DNA of 64,000 bases, taken from Lachnospiraceae bacterium (GTDB lineage: Bacteria; Bacillota; Clostridia; Lachnospirales; Lachnospiraceae). Within the stretch, counting starts at the first letter, position 1, and each line of letters starts with the position of its first letter. A program made the position numbers and the translations under genes. Below are positions 16,061-25,076 of the stretch, in pieces. The DNA is taken from the NCBI GenBank assembly GCA_910576125.1, contig CAJTHM010000009.1:62001-126000 (forward strand), in the 5' to 3' direction. Below the pieces are notes generated by a model. It did no database searches. It saw nothing but the letters and a program-made list of their open reading frames with translations, and had not been told where the DNA came from.

Positions 16061-18112
16061 ATGAAAAAAAGAATAAAGTTAAAGGGCCGCATCAAGTCAA
16101 ATATCCAATTTGGCATTTATTTGGGAATTCTCCTATGTATCATGGATGTGGCTGTATTTACCATTGATATCCGGGCGGGCATCATTCTGACGGGATATCT
16201 GGTGTGCTATTTTGCCGTCACTTTATCTCTGTATTTCCGTAACAAGCCCCTTGTCATGAATGAACTGATAAGTTTTGCCACGGAATACGGGCAGATTCAG
16301 AAAAAGCTTCTGAGGGAGCTGGATCTCCCCTATGCATTGTTGGATGACAGAGGAAAAGTGATATGGACGAACATCGCCTTTGAGAATATCGTCCATCAGC
16401 CGAAAGGCTACAGGAAGTCCGTCACCTCCCTTTTTCCCACGCTTACAAAAGAGCGCCTGCCGGGTGCCGACGAGGTGGACGAGGCCCAGTATGAACTGGA
16501 ATATGAGGGAAATGAATATGTGGTAAAGCTGAAGAAGATTTCCCTTCAGGAGATGGCGGAGCACAGCGACATGATAGATGCGGAGGGCTATGAGGGATTC
16601 CTGATAGCCGTCTATCTCTATGATGAGACCGCGCTGCACATCGCCCTGCAGGAGGTGGACGACCAGAGCCTTGCTGTGGGCATGATTTATCTGGACAACT
16701 ACGACGAGGCGCTGGACGGCGTGGAAGAGGTGCGCCGTTCCCTTTTGATTGCGCTGATCGACAGAAAAGTGAATAAATATATCTCCTCCTTTGACGGCAT
16801 CTGCAAGAAGCTGGAGAAGGACAAGTACCTGGTCATTATGCGCAAGCAGGCGGTGGCCCAGCTCCAGGAGTCGCGCTTCGATCTGCTGGAGGAGGTCAAG
16901 ACAGTCAACATCGGCAATGAGATGGCGGTTACCATCAGCATCGGTGTGGGCCTGGACGGCTTAAGCTACGCGCAGAATTATGAATTCTCCCGCAACGCCA
17001 TCGATTTGGCATTGGGCCGGGGCGGCGACCAGGCGGTCATCAAGACGCCGGAGAGCATCACGTACTATGGCGGAAAGAGCCAGCAGGTGGAGAAGAACAC
17101 CCGCGTGAAAGCCCGTGTGAAGGCACATGCCCTCCGGGAGATTATCACAGGCAAGGATCAGGTGCTGGTGATGGGGCATAGGATGCCGGACGCGGACAGC
17201 TTCGGCGCCGCCGTGGGCATCTACAGGATTGCGCTGACTTTGGGGCGCAAGGCCCATATTGTCTTAAATGACGAGGTCCCCGGGATCCAGCCCATGCTGG
17301 ATCTGTTCAAGGGCAATCAGGAGTATGAGAAAGACATGATCATCGGCAACCAGCAGGCCATCGAGGCCGCCGGGAGCAACACGGTGCTGGTGGTGGTGGA
17401 TGTGAACAAGCCCTCCATCACGGAGTGCCCGGATCTCCTCAGGTTCTGCAAATCCGTGGTGGTGCTGGATCATCACAGACAGGGTTCTGAGACCATTGAG
17501 AATGCCACCCTCTCCTATGTGGAGCCCTACGCCTCCTCCTCCTGCGAGATGGTGTCGGAAATTCTGCAGTACACTTATGACAATATCAGAATTCGCCCGG
17601 AAGAGGCGGACTGCATGTATTCAGGCATTATGATAGATACCAACAATTTCATGATCAAGGCCGGTGTGCGCACGTTCGAGGCGGCAGCTTTCCTGCGCCG
17701 CAACGGGGCGGATGTGACCAGGGTGCGCAAGCTGTTCAGGGAGGAGGCCGCAGGGTATAAGGCCAAGGCGGATGCGGTGAGCCAGGCTGAAATCTACAAA
17801 CAGAGCTTTACCATCTCCATCTGCACTGCCGAAGATCTGCCCAATCCCACGATCATCGGCGCACAGGCTGCAAATGAACTGCTGAACATCAAGGGAATCA
17901 AGGCCAGCTTTGTGCTCACGGACTTTCAGGGCAAGATACATATCAGCGCCCGGTCCATTGATGAAGTCAATGTACAGGTCATCATGGAGCGCATGGGCGG
18001 CGGCGGACATCTGAACGCGGCGGCCTGCCAGATGGAAGGCGTGGGTATCATCGAAGCCATGGGCGTGCTGAAGCGGACCCTTGACAGCATGCTGGAGAAT
18101 GGAGAAATATAG
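16061..18112 (+). CDS. gdpP: Cyclic-di-AMP phosphodiesterase GdpP
   Basis: 683 residues in family order: two N-terminal membrane helices (~15-60), a PAS domain (~85-150), a degenerate GGDEF domain (~190-320), then DHH (~365-520) and DHHA1 (~600-665) domains. DHH metal motifs are visible as VMGHRMPDADSFGAA, VVVDVNKPS and VVLDHHRQGS, and the DHHA1 block GGGGHLNAAAC is intact. The enzyme hydrolyses c-di-AMP to pApA at the membrane; the PAS domain senses haem or redox state in studied members. The start at 16061 has only a weak GCGAGG site. It is followed by rplI and dnaB at short spacing, the usual Firmicutes order. Confidence 0.96.
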   Translation: MKKRIKLKGRIKSNIQFGIYLGILLCIMDVAVFTIDIRAGIILTGYLVCYFAVTLSLYFRNKPLVMNELISFATEYGQIQKKLLRELDLPYALLDDRGKVIWTNIAFENIVHQPKGYRKSVTSLFPTLTKERLPGADEVDEAQYELEYEGNEYVVKLKKISLQEMAEHSDMIDAEGYEGFLIAVYLYDETALHIALQEVDDQSLAVGMIYLDNYDEALDGVEEVRRSLLIALIDRKVNKYISSFDGICKKLEKDKYLVIMRKQAVAQLQESRFDLLEEVKTVNIGNEMAVTISIGVGLDGLSYAQNYEFSRNAIDLALGRGGDQAVIKTPESITYYGGKSQQVEKNTRVKARVKAHALREIITGKDQVLVMGHRMPDADSFGAAVGIYRIALTLGRKAHIVLNDEVPGIQPMLDLFKGNQEYEKDMIIGNQQAIEAAGSNTVLVVVDVNKPSITECPDLLRFCKSVVVLDHHRQGSETIENATLSYVEPYASSSCEMVSEILQYTYDNIRIRPEEADCMYSGIMIDTNNFMIKAGVRTFEAAAFLRRNGADVTRVRKLFREEAAGYKAKADAVSQAEIYKQSFTISICTAEDLPNPTIIGAQAANELLNIKGIKASFVLTDFQGKIHISARSIDEVNVQVIMERMGGGGHLNAAACQMEGVGIIEAMGVLKRTLDSMLENGEI

Positions 18113-18139
18113 ACAGCAATTGAGAAAGGATATGAGAAA

Positions 18140-18586
18140 ATGAAGATTATATTGTTACAGGACGAGAAAAAGCTGGGCAAGAAAGGCGATGTCATCGATG
18201 TCAGCGACGGATACGCAAGAAATTATGTCCTGCCCAAGAAAATCGGCATCGAGGCCACGGCCGGAAATATGAATGATTTAAAGCTTAAGAAAGCCAATGA
18301 GGACAAGCGTGCCCAGGAGCAGATGGAGGCGGCAAAGGCTCTGGCCGCTCAGCTGGAGGACAAGCATATCGTGGTGAAAATCAAAGGAGGAGAGGGCGGA
18401 AGGACTTTCGGATCCGTATCCTCCAAGGAAATCGCCGCGGCCTGCCAGGAGCAGCATAATATCGAAATCGATAAGAAGAAGATTCAGCTGACAGAGAGCC
18501 TGAAGAATTTCGGCTCCTACGAGGTGCCCATCAAGCTGCACCCCCAGGTGACAGGGAAGCTAATAGTGAAAGTGGTAGAAGCGTGA
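18140..18586 (+). CDS. rplI: 50S ribosomal protein L9
   Basis: 148 residues, starting MKIILLQDEKKLGKKGDV, with the N-terminal 23S-binding domain, a long connecting helix (~40-75) and a C-terminal domain ending KLIVKVVEA. The conserved GYARNYVLPKK motif is present. It lies 27 bp after gdpP and 4 bp before dnaB. Confidence 0.98.
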   Translation: MKIILLQDEKKLGKKGDVIDVSDGYARNYVLPKKIGIEATAGNMNDLKLKKANEDKRAQEQMEAAKALAAQLEDKHIVVKIKGGEGGRTFGSVSSKEIAAACQEQHNIEIDKKKIQLTESLKNFGSYEVPIKLHPQVTGKLIVKVVEA

Positions 18587-18590
18587 AGCG

Positions 18591-19934
18591 ATGGAAGAGA
18601 ACGTACTTAAAAGGATATTGCCCCACAACATGGAGGCAGAGCAGTCCGTAATCGGCTCCATGCTGCTGGACAGGGAGGCCATAGCCACCGCCTCGGAGCT
18701 GATAAGCGGCGAGGATTTTTACAACAGGCAGTACGGCGTCCTGTTCGACACGATGTGCGAGCTGCATGATGCCGGAAGCCCGGTGGATCTTGTGACGCTT
18801 CAGGAGCGCCTGCGGACTAAGGATGTGCCGCCGGAGGTCAGCAGCCTGGAATTTGTCAGGGAGCTTCTCAGCGCGCCGCTGATATCTGCGAATATCAAGT
18901 CCTATGCCGCCATTGTGGCGGAAAAGGCTACGCTGCGCCGCCTGATCCGGCTGAACGAGGACATTGCCAACACCTGTTATGCGGGCAGGGAAAGTCTGGA
19001 ATACATATTGGAAGATACCGAAAAACGTGTCTTTCAGCTGGTGCAGAAGCGTACCACCGACTCCTATGTGCCAATCAGGCAGGTGGTCATGAATGCCATG
19101 GACAAGATAGAGGCGGCGGCAAAGAACCGGGGGAGCGTCACAGGGGTCCCTACAGGTTTTCTGGATCTGGACTATCGCACGGCTGGGCTGCAGCCCTCTG
19201 ATTTGGTGCTGATAGCGGCCCGTCCCTCTATGGGAAAGACCGCTTTCGAGCTGAACCTGGCCAGACACGCCGCGTTCAAGAAAGGCTTGACAGTGGCTAT
19301 ATTCAGTCTGGAAATGAGCAAGGAGCAGCTGGTGAACCGAATGTTCTCCATGGAGTCCAGCGTGGATTCCCAGAAGCTCCGCACAGGCCAGATGAACGAT
19401 CAGGAGTGGGAGAAGCTGATTGAGAGCGCCGGAGTGATCGGCAGGTCCTCCCTGATTATCGACGACACGCCGGGCATCGGAATTGCGGAGCTGCGCTCCA
19501 AATGCCGCAAATATAAGCTGGAGCACAATCTCTCCATGATACTGATCGACTATCTGCAGCTGATGACAGGAAATGGGAAAACCGAATCGAGGCAGCAGGA
19601 GATATCCGAGATATCCCGCTCCCTGAAAGCGGTGGCGAGAGAGCTGTCCGTACCGGTAATCGCGTTCTCGCAGCTTTCCCGGGCAGTGGAGCAGAGGCCC
19701 GATCACCGTCCCATCTTGTCCGATTTGCGAGAGTCGGGAGCCATTGAGCAGGACGCCGACGTGGTCATGTTCATATACAGGGATGATTATTATAATCATG
19801 ATTCGGAAAAGAAAGGAATCGCCGAGATTATCATCGCCAAGCAGAGAAACGGTCCCATAGGCACGGTGGAGCTGGCGTGGCTGCCGGAATACCAGAGGTT
19901 CATGAATCTGGAGCACAAGCCGGCAGGGGACTGA
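18591..19934 (+). CDS. dnaB: Replicative DNA helicase DnaB
   Basis: 447 residues, full length. An N-terminal helical domain (PHNMEAEQSVIGSML) precedes a RecA-like ATPase with Walker A ARPSMGKTAF, Walker B MILIDYLQLM, and SRAVEQR...SDLRESGAIEQDADVV. The hexamer unwinds DNA ahead of the fork. It starts 4 bp after rplI with little ribosome-binding site, so translational coupling is likely. A DnaC/DnaI-like loader is encoded at the far end of this window. Confidence 0.98.
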   Translation: MEENVLKRILPHNMEAEQSVIGSMLLDREAIATASELISGEDFYNRQYGVLFDTMCELHDAGSPVDLVTLQERLRTKDVPPEVSSLEFVRELLSAPLISANIKSYAAIVAEKATLRRLIRLNEDIANTCYAGRESLEYILEDTEKRVFQLVQKRTTDSYVPIRQVVMNAMDKIEAAAKNRGSVTGVPTGFLDLDYRTAGLQPSDLVLIAARPSMGKTAFELNLARHAAFKKGLTVAIFSLEMSKEQLVNRMFSMESSVDSQKLRTGQMNDQEWEKLIESAGVIGRSSLIIDDTPGIGIAELRSKCRKYKLEHNLSMILIDYLQLMTGNGKTESRQQEISEISRSLKAVARELSVPVIAFSQLSRAVEQRPDHRPILSDLRESGAIEQDADVVMFIYRDDYYNHDSEKKGIAEIIIAKQRNGPIGTVELAWLPEYQRFMNLEHKPAGD

Positions 19935-20071
19935 CAGAAGCTGATATATAATTAGGAAAACTTACAAAAGAGAATGAGCAGATATGCTTGTTCTCTTTTT
20001 TATGCGCAGGGGCGCCCAGAGGTATATTGTCAGCAAAGCTGACGGCATTACTTCAAAGGAAAGGAGAAAGA

Positions 20072-20791
20072 ATGGGCAATTATTTATTGATTTCAGATGC
20101 GGCAAAGGAAGTGAAGGTGGAGAGCCATGTGCTGCGCTACTGGGAGGAGGAACTTCATCTGCCCATCAAGCGCAATGAGCTGGGCCACCGTTACTACACG
20201 GAAGAGGATGTGGAGCGTTTTAAGCAGATAAAAGGAATGAAAGAGAGGGGACTGCAGTTGAAAGCAATCAAGATGATATTGAAAGACGGAAAATTGGATG
20301 TGCTGCCTCCCGATTCGGTGCAGGAGAGCGCGGCGGAAGACCAGATAAGGGAAGAGGCGGATTATCGGACAGATATGGCAGAGAGGACAGGCGGGCTTGC
20401 CATAGACATCGTTCCCAATAAGAGCAGGGAGCCGGAAGCCATGCAGGAATCCAGGGAGGATAAATCCAGGAGGCTCCAATGGCTGCTGCAGCAGCTGATA
20501 CGCCAGACTCTGCAGGAGAATAACAAAGATCTGACCCGCGAGATCCGGGAGAGTGTGGTGAAAGAGCTGGACTATCAGTTCCGCATGCAGGAGGAGCGGG
20601 AGGAAGCCAGGGACAGGATGCTGGCAGAGCGGGACGAGGAGCATTTTAAAAAAATGGACGAGCTTCTGCGCAAGAAGAGCCGCACCAGGAAAGCGAAGCA
20701 GGAGAAAGATTCGGATAAAAAGAATCAGGAAAAGCCGGAGAATGAACAGCCTGGGACGGAGGGGAAAAAGAAGAGGCGCTTCCTGTTGTAG
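20072..20791 (+). CDS. MerR-family regulator with long coiled-coil tail
   Basis: 239 residues. Residues 1-~75 are a MerR winged helix (LISDAAKEVKVESHVLRYWE, NELGHRYYTEEDVERF). The rest is a highly charged helical tail, including a KSRTRKAKQEKDSDKKNQE stretch, rather than a ligand-binding domain. ATG 20072 is preceded by AAAGGAGAAAG; the upstream in-frame stretch from 19988 lacks similarity. It lies downstream of dnaB after a 137-bp gap. The absence of a sensor domain suggests a structural or partner-controlled DNA-binding protein, similar to RacA-type MerR proteins; that comparison is inference. Confidence 0.8.
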   Translation: MGNYLLISDAAKEVKVESHVLRYWEEELHLPIKRNELGHRYYTEEDVERFKQIKGMKERGLQLKAIKMILKDGKLDVLPPDSVQESAAEDQIREEADYRTDMAERTGGLAIDIVPNKSREPEAMQESREDKSRRLQWLLQQLIRQTLQENNKDLTREIRESVVKELDYQFRMQEEREEARDRMLAERDEEHFKKMDELLRKKSRTRKAKQEKDSDKKNQEKPENEQPGTEGKKKRRFLL

Positions 20792-20799
20792 GAAGCGCC
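20775..20799. terminator. Bidirectional terminator between convergent genes
   Basis: GGCGCTTCCT and AGGAAGCGCC form a perfect 10-bp stem with loop GTTGT, overlapping the stop codon of the MerR-like gene. On the minus strand it is followed by TCTTCTTTTT, so it terminates the pfl operon better than the plus-strand one. Confidence 0.8.
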
Positions 20800-20815
20800 C
20801 CCGGATAAATGATTG

Positions 20816-20983
20816 TTACTGTGTGATAGCGCCGGTAGGGCAAGCGCCTGCGCATGCACCGCACTCGATGCACTTTTCGGGATCGATTTCAAACTTGCCG
20901 TCTCCCATGCTGATAGCGCCTACAGGGCACTGTGCCTCGCATGCACCGCAAGCTACACAAGTATCGCCGATTACATATGCCAT
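20816..20983 (-). CDS. 2[4Fe-4S] ferredoxin
   Basis: A 55-residue bacterial ferredoxin with two complete cluster motifs: C9-x2-C12-x2-C15-x3-C19P and C38-x2-C41-x2-C44-x3-C48P. It starts MAYVIGDTCVACGACE and has AAAGGAGG 7 bp before the ATG. It starts 14 bp after pflA on the same strand and ends in the operon terminator, so it is probably cotranscribed with the pyruvate formate-lyase genes. A plausible role is one-electron donor to the radical-SAM activase PflA, which in many anaerobes is served by flavodoxin or ferredoxin; this is inference from the gene order. General fermentative electron transfer is the alternative. Confidence 0.95.
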   Translation of the reverse strand: MAYVIGDTCVACGACEAQCPVGAISMGDGKFEIDPEKCIECGACAGACPTGAITQ

Positions 20984-20997
20984 TGCAGTATCCTCCT

Positions 20998-21744
20998 TTA
21001 TGATCGTCTTTTTTTGATTCCGTCAATGATTGCTTTCTTTTTGCCCAGCAGTTTATCCTTATCCATGGCAGGGACACCCCTCAGCTTGTATTCCATCCCC
21101 AGGCTCTCGTATTTCTTCTCGCCCATGGTATGGTACGGAAGCACATCCAAAGCTTTCAGATTGTCGAACTGGCCGATGAAGTATCCTAAATCGAACAGAT
21201 ACTTTTCGTCATCTGTGATGCCGGGCACTACCACATGGCGTATCCACATGTCCACATGCTTCTCGTTGAGATAGGCTGCGAACTTCAGGATGTTCTCATT
21301 GGGCTGCATGGTAAGCTCCCGATGTTTCTCGGGGTCGATATGTTTGATGTCCAGCATGACCAGGTCTGTCAGCGTCATCAGTTTGTCCAGCTTCTGCAAT
21401 AACGGTTCGTTGTCCGGATTGAAAGCTATGCCGGAACTGTCGATACAGGTATGGATGTCTCTCTCTTTGGCCAGCGTGAACAGGTCAATCATGAAATCCA
21501 CCTGCATCAGCGGCTCGCCGCCGGTGACAGTCAGGCCTCCGCCGTTTGCATAGAATGCTTCGTTCTTCTCATATTGCTCGATGATGTAGGAAGGCTCCAT
21601 GAGCGTGCCGCCGCTCAAATCCCATGTATCAGGATTGTGGCAATAGGCGCAGCGCATGGGACAGCCCTGCACGAATACCACAAAACGTGTGCCGGGACCG
21701 TCAACCGTTCCAAAGCTCTCTAATGAATGAATTCTGCCTTGCAT
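20998..21744 (-). CDS. pflA: Pyruvate formate-lyase activating enzyme
   Basis: 248 residues. The radical-SAM signature is C28-x3-C32-x2-C35 in VQGCPMRCAYCHNPDTW, preceded by FGTVDGPGTRFVVF as in known PflA proteins; GGGLTVTGGEPLMQ and the LDIKH stretch are also present. Start 21744 (MQGRIHSLESFG) matches the family; an in-frame ATG at 21771 adds nine residues. The enzyme abstracts hydrogen from the glycine of the PFL radical domain using S-adenosylmethionine. Here its target is on a separate 80-residue chain encoded just upstream. A hairpin (21774-21803) lies between the two genes, and a ferredoxin gene follows. Confidence 0.96.
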   Translation of the reverse strand: MQGRIHSLESFGTVDGPGTRFVVFVQGCPMRCAYCHNPDTWDLSGGTLMEPSYIIEQYEKNEAFYANGGGLTVTGGEPLMQVDFMIDLFTLAKERDIHTCIDSSGIAFNPDNEPLLQKLDKLMTLTDLVMLDIKHIDPEKHRELTMQPNENILKFAAYLNEKHVDMWIRHVVVPGITDDEKYLFDLGYFIGQFDNLKALDVLPYHTMGEKKYESLGMEYKLRGVPAMDKDKLLGKKKAIIDGIKKRRS

Positions 21745-21773
21745 AAGATTACCGCTCTTTCTAATGTCCATGA

Positions 21774-21803
21774 AACCCCGGAGAGATTTCTCTCCCCGGG
21801 GTT
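21774..21803 (-). promoter_or_regulatory. Strong intercistronic hairpin between the radical-domain gene and pflA
   Basis: Arms beginning AACCCCGG pair with CCGGGGTT around a short loop with a 2-nt bulge (stem about 12 bp). There is no proper T run on the minus strand. It could be a partial terminator or a 3'-end stabiliser that keeps the radical domain and PFL core more abundant than the activase. Confidence 0.55.
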
Positions 21804-21834
21804 AAGCCCATCTTGTTACCTGATGCCAAACGGA

Positions 21835-22077
21835 TTAAATGGCCTCATGGAAAGTACGGGAAATGACGTCAGCCTGCTGCTCGGGAGTGAGCTTGATGAA
21901 GTTAACGGCATATCCGGACACGCGGATGGTCAGCTGAGGATAGTTCTCGGGATGCTTCTGAGCGTCCAGGAGCATATCTCTGTTCAGCACGTTTACGTTG
22001 AGGTGATGGCCGCCCTTTGTAGCATAGCCGTCAAGTAAGTTAACGAGGTTGTCAACCTGTGCATTGTTTGTAGCCAT
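21835..22077 (-). CDS. grcA: Stand-alone glycyl radical domain of pyruvate formate-lyase (GrcA/YfiD-like)
   Basis: 80 residues matching the last ~80 of a normal [47 protein letters not shown] and [11 protein letters not shown]55 in RVSGYAV is the radical glycine. The ribosome-binding site AAGGAGGAAAATATT is strong. In E. coli, YfiD/GrcA is a spare domain that rescues oxygen-cleaved PFL; here the main PFL gene (22470-24506) lacks this domain altogether, so this chain should be required for activity. It sits between the core gene and the activase gene in the same orientation. Confidence 0.9.
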   Translation of the reverse strand: MATNNAQVDNLVNLLDGYATKGGHHLNVNVLNRDMLLDAQKHPENYPQLTIRVSGYAVNFIKLTPEQQADVISRTFHEAI

Positions 22078-22176
22078 AATATTTTCCTCCTTATATATTT
22101 ACATTATATGAGATTTTGTGGTACAGATGCAGGAATGTATCTGTACCATATTCACTTTATTGCATGAGAGGCAGGA

Positions 22177-22380
22177 CTATTGATAATCGTCCAGCCCCTG
22201 CTCAAGGGTGGGTACGCTGCAGGCCAACGGTGTCCTGGAACAATCCGTGCAGCCCATCGTCTGAACGCTCTTTGACTCTTCAACCTGCTGGTCGTAGTCC
22301 ACGTTCACATGTCCCACACCTCCGGCCATGCCGGAATCCAGCATATTTACGAGGTCATCAATCATTTTGTTCTCGTCCAT
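22177..22380 (-). CDS. Small Cys-containing peptide resembling the N-half of the radical domain
   Basis: 67 residues with a consensus ribosome-binding site (AGGAGG, 5 bp before ATG). Residues 7-31 (MIDDLVNMLDSG, GGVGHVNVDYD) resemble residues 8-32 of the adjacent radical domain ([21 protein letters not shown]), but the glycyl-radical loop is absent. The C-terminal half has C44, C47 and C54 (TMGCTDCSRTPLACS) and an acidic end. It lies between the PFL core and radical-domain genes. It looks like a diverged duplicate that may bind the PFL core, with a CxxC that could bind metal or form a disulfide. Role unknown; an occluding or protective subunit is inference. Confidence 0.75.
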   Translation of the reverse strand: MDENKMIDDLVNMLDSGMAGGVGHVNVDYDQQVEESKSVQTMGCTDCSRTPLACSVPTLEQGLDDYQ

Positions 22381-22396
22381 AGTACCTCCTATATTT

Positions 22397-22504
22397 CTGA
22401 AGCGATTTCGTCACTTTACTTCAAGTCCAACTCGATGTCGCCAGAGAACACTGAAGTGATCTCGTCACCTTACTTCAAGTCCAACTCGATGTCGCCAGAG
22501 AACA
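22397..22504 (-). repeat. 54-bp tandem duplication of the pflB 3' end
   Basis: 22397-22450 and 22451-22504 are copies with three differences. The inner copy encodes the last residues and stop codon of PflB; the second copy follows directly after the stop. The unit is 18 codons, so readthrough of the TAA would add GDEITS followed by a second [11 protein letters not shown] and another TAA. Confidence 0.9.
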
Positions 22505-24506
22505 CTTTGTCTTCCTTGCCCAGAGCGCCGGGAACGATGGTGAAAGTATTGGAGATACCATCCTGTGCATCGTTGAAAGGAAGCTTGGATACGGAAGCCA
22601 GGGACGCTACTGCACCGTGGGTATCGCGGCCGTGCATCGGGTTGGCGCCAGGAGCGAAAGGCTGTCCCTTTCTGCGTCCATCGGGAGTATTACCGGTAGC
22701 TTTACCATAGGTAACGTTAGAGGTAATGGTCAGGATGGAGGTGGTAGGGATACCGTTCCTGTAGGTGTGATGTCTTCTGATGGCGGTCATGAAAGTGTGG
22801 ACTACCATCTGTGCGATTTCGTCTACACGGTCATCGTCGTTGCCATATTTCGGGAAGTCGCCCGTGGTCTTGAAATCGACGATGACGCCGTCTTCGTCAC
22901 GGACTACTTCTACTTTGGCGTACTTGATAGCGGACAGGGAGTCAGCCACGATGGACAGACCAGCCACGCCGGTTGCGAAGTAACGCTTCACATCTCTGTC
23001 ATGCAGAGCCATCTCAGCTCTCTCATAGCAGTACTTGTCATGCATATAATGGATGATGTTCAGGGTATTTACATATACGTCTGCCTGCCACTCGAGCATA
23101 TCCACGAACTTGCTCCATACATCATTGTACTCGAGCACATCTCCCTCTACAGGGCGATACTTGGGACCTACCTGCTTCTTGGTGACTTCGTCAACACCGC
23201 CGTTCAAAGCGTACAGCAGGCACTTAGCCACGTTAGCGCGGGCGCCGAAGAACTGCATCTCCTTGCCGATTACCATGGAGGATACGCAGCATGCGATACC
23301 GTAGTCATCGCCGTGATCGATTCTCATCAGGTCATCGTTCTCGTACTGGATGGAAGAAGTCTGGATGGACATCTTCGCGCAGTATCTCTTCCAGTTTGCC
23401 GGAAGCCTTGTGGACCACAGAACGGTCAGGTTCGGCTCGGGAGAAGGTCCAAGGTTGGTCAGGGTATTCAGATAACGGAAGCTCATCTTGGTAACCATGG
23501 GTCTGCCGTCTACGCCTACGCCGCCCAGAGACTCGGTCACCCATACGGGATCGCCTGCGAAAATCTGGTTGTACTCAGGAGTACGTGCGAACTTGATGCA
23601 GCGCAGCTTCATGATGAAGTGGTCAACGAACTCCTGAATCTGCTCCTCGGTGAAAGTGCCGTTCTTCAGGTCTCTCTCCGCATAGCAGTCAAGGAAAGTG
23701 GAAGTACGGCCCAGGGACATGGCGGCACCGTTCTGTTCCTTTACAGAGCAGAGATATCCGAAGTATGTGGCCTGGATGGCTTCCTGTACGTTGGCAGCGG
23801 GTCTGGAGATATCGCAGCCGTAGGAAGCAGCCATCTCTTTCATCATCTTCAGGGCAGTTATCTGCTCGGAAATCTCCTCGCGCAGACGAATGATGTCATC
23901 GGTCATCACGCGGCCTGTGGAATCCTTCTGCTCCTGCTTGTCCTCGATCAGTCTGTCGATACCGTACAGAGCTACGCGTCTGTAGTCGCCGATGATACGT
24001 CCGCGGCCATAAGCATCGGGAAGACCTGTGATGATATGGGAGGAACGGCATGCTCTCATCTCCTGATTGTAAGCGTCGAAGCAGCCAGCGTTATGTGTCT
24101 TTCTGTGGGTGGAGAAGAACTCGGAAATCTCGGGATCCACCTCGTAGCCGTTGTCGGAGCAGGCTTTCTCTGCCATACGGATGCCGCCGTAAGGCTGCAG
24201 AGATCTCTTGAAAGGCTTGTCGGTCTGGAAGCCTACGATGGTCTCCTTGCTCTTGTCAAGGTATCCGGGGCCGTGGGAAGTGATGGTGGAGACTACCTTG
24301 GTATCCATATCCAGGACGCCGCCGGCTTCTCTTTCCTTCTTCTGCAGATCGAGCACCTGTGCCCACAGATCCTTGGTGTTCTGTGTGGGGCCGGCAAGGA
24401 ATGCCTCATCGCCGTCATAGGGATGATAGTTCCTCTGGATGAAGTCGCGGACGTTGACTTCTTTGTCCCATTTGCCTGCCACAAAATCTGTCCATTCTGG
24501 TCTCAT
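22470..24506 (-). CDS. pflB: Pyruvate formate-lyase core lacking the glycyl radical domain
   Basis: 678 residues against ~750-760 for ordinary PFL. It has the thiyl-radical pair C406-C407 ([12 protein letters not shown]) and the PFL body, including [18 protein letters not shown] and [15 protein letters not shown]. It ends at [22 protein letters not shown], precisely where other PFLs run on into the linker and glycyl domain. The missing domain is supplied as a separate 80-residue gene downstream. The reaction is pyruvate plus CoA to acetyl-CoA plus formate. The ATG has CAGGAGG at good spacing, and a consensus promoter is at 24576-24604. No frameshift links core and domain: 390 bp and another gene lie between them. 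The shared neighbourhood with pflA supports a real split enzyme. Confidence 0.95.
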   Translation of the reverse strand: MRPEWTDFVAGKWDKEVNVRDFIQRNYHPYDGDEAFLAGPTQNTKDLWAQVLDLQKKEREAGGVLDMDTKVVSTITSHGPGYLDKSKETIVGFQTDKPFKRSLQPYGGIRMAEKACSDNGYEVDPEISEFFSTHRKTHNAGCFDAYNQEMRACRSSHIITGLPDAYGRGRIIGDYRRVALYGIDRLIEDKQEQKDSTGRVMTDDIIRLREEISEQITALKMMKEMAASYGCDISRPAANVQEAIQATYFGYLCSVKEQNGAAMSLGRTSTFLDCYAERDLKNGTFTEEQIQEFVDHFIMKLRCIKFARTPEYNQIFAGDPVWVTESLGGVGVDGRPMVTKMSFRYLNTLTNLGPSPEPNLTVLWSTRLPANWKRYCAKMSIQTSSIQYENDDLMRIDHGDDYGIACCVSSMVIGKEMQFFGARANVAKCLLYALNGGVDEVTKKQVGPKYRPVEGDVLEYNDVWSKFVDMLEWQADVYVNTLNIIHYMHDKYCYERAEMALHDRDVKRYFATGVAGLSIVADSLSAIKYAKVEVVRDEDGVIVDFKTTGDFPKYGNDDDRVDEIAQMVVHTFMTAIRRHHTYRNGIPTTSILTITSNVTYGKATGNTPDGRRKGQPFAPGANPMHGRDTHGAVASLASVSKLPFNDAQDGISNTFTIVPGALGKEDKVFSGDIELDLK

Positions 24507-24575
24507 TTTGAAATAACCTCCTGTAAAATTTGAATTAGTTTAAAAGAGAAAATGTTACTTCTAATCCTTATGCTT

Positions 24576-24604
24576 ATTATATGAAAAACAAGGGTGAGAG
24601 TCAA
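24576..24604 (-). promoter_or_regulatory. pfl operon promoter
   Basis: Minus strand: TTGACT (24604-24599), 17-bp spacer, TATAAT (24581-24576), with a ~65-nt leader before pflB. The 24605-24854 gap upstream also holds a TGTACTTTTTTCTGTACA-like dyad (about 24614-24631) that could be a regulator site; nothing else is clear there. Confidence 0.75.
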
Positions 24605-24854
24605 GGAGAGAATGTGTACTTTTTTCTGTACATACGCGGGTTTTGACCGAATTTTTCAAAAATTTGTAATAGAGCCGCGGTACACGGAAATTGATTCACA
24701 ATTTCTGCCAGAATTATGAATTTTCTGCTTCAATGAATCAAGAATAGCTTGTCAGATTTTGCGGAATCATATAAAATGTATGATTATAGGGTTCACTAAG
24801 CGTTTTCTGTGTTATAGAAGCCCTGTAAAATACAATCACAGAGAGGAGAAGATC

Positions 24855-25046
24855 ATGAGCAATATAACCAAGGAAATGACCATCGGCGAAATCCTGAGCA
24901 CGAATCCCGATGTGGCCCCCGTGCTGCTGGAGGCGGGAATGCACTGCCTGGGCTGCCCTTCCGCCCAGGGGGAATCCCTTGAGGAGGCCGCCATGGTGCA
25001 CGGAATCGATATCGATGCCCTGATGAAAGCTATCGCTGAGCTGTAA
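24855..25046 (+). CDS. DUF1858 (redox-disulfide-type) protein
   Basis: 63 residues: [45 protein letters not shown]. This is the DUF1858 fold with a CxxC at GMHCLGCP, as in stand-alone ScdA-N-like and hybrid-cluster-associated proteins. ATG 24855 follows AGAGGAGAAG; an in-frame start 96 bp upstream has no site. The gene diverges from pflB, so it may respond to the same anaerobic state. Metal or disulfide function is inferred from the motif only. A terminator follows. Confidence 0.85.
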   Translation: MSNITKEMTIGEILSTNPDVAPVLLEAGMHCLGCPSAQGESLEEAAMVHGIDIDALMKAIAEL

Positions 25047-25076
25047 AGACTCCCGGGAGTCCTTTCGGACGAAAAA

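Noticed and set aside
22617..24533. Long open frame of 638 codons antisense to pflB
   Set aside because: It mirrors the strong codon bias of pflB, has no ribosome-binding site and resembles no protein; shadow frame.
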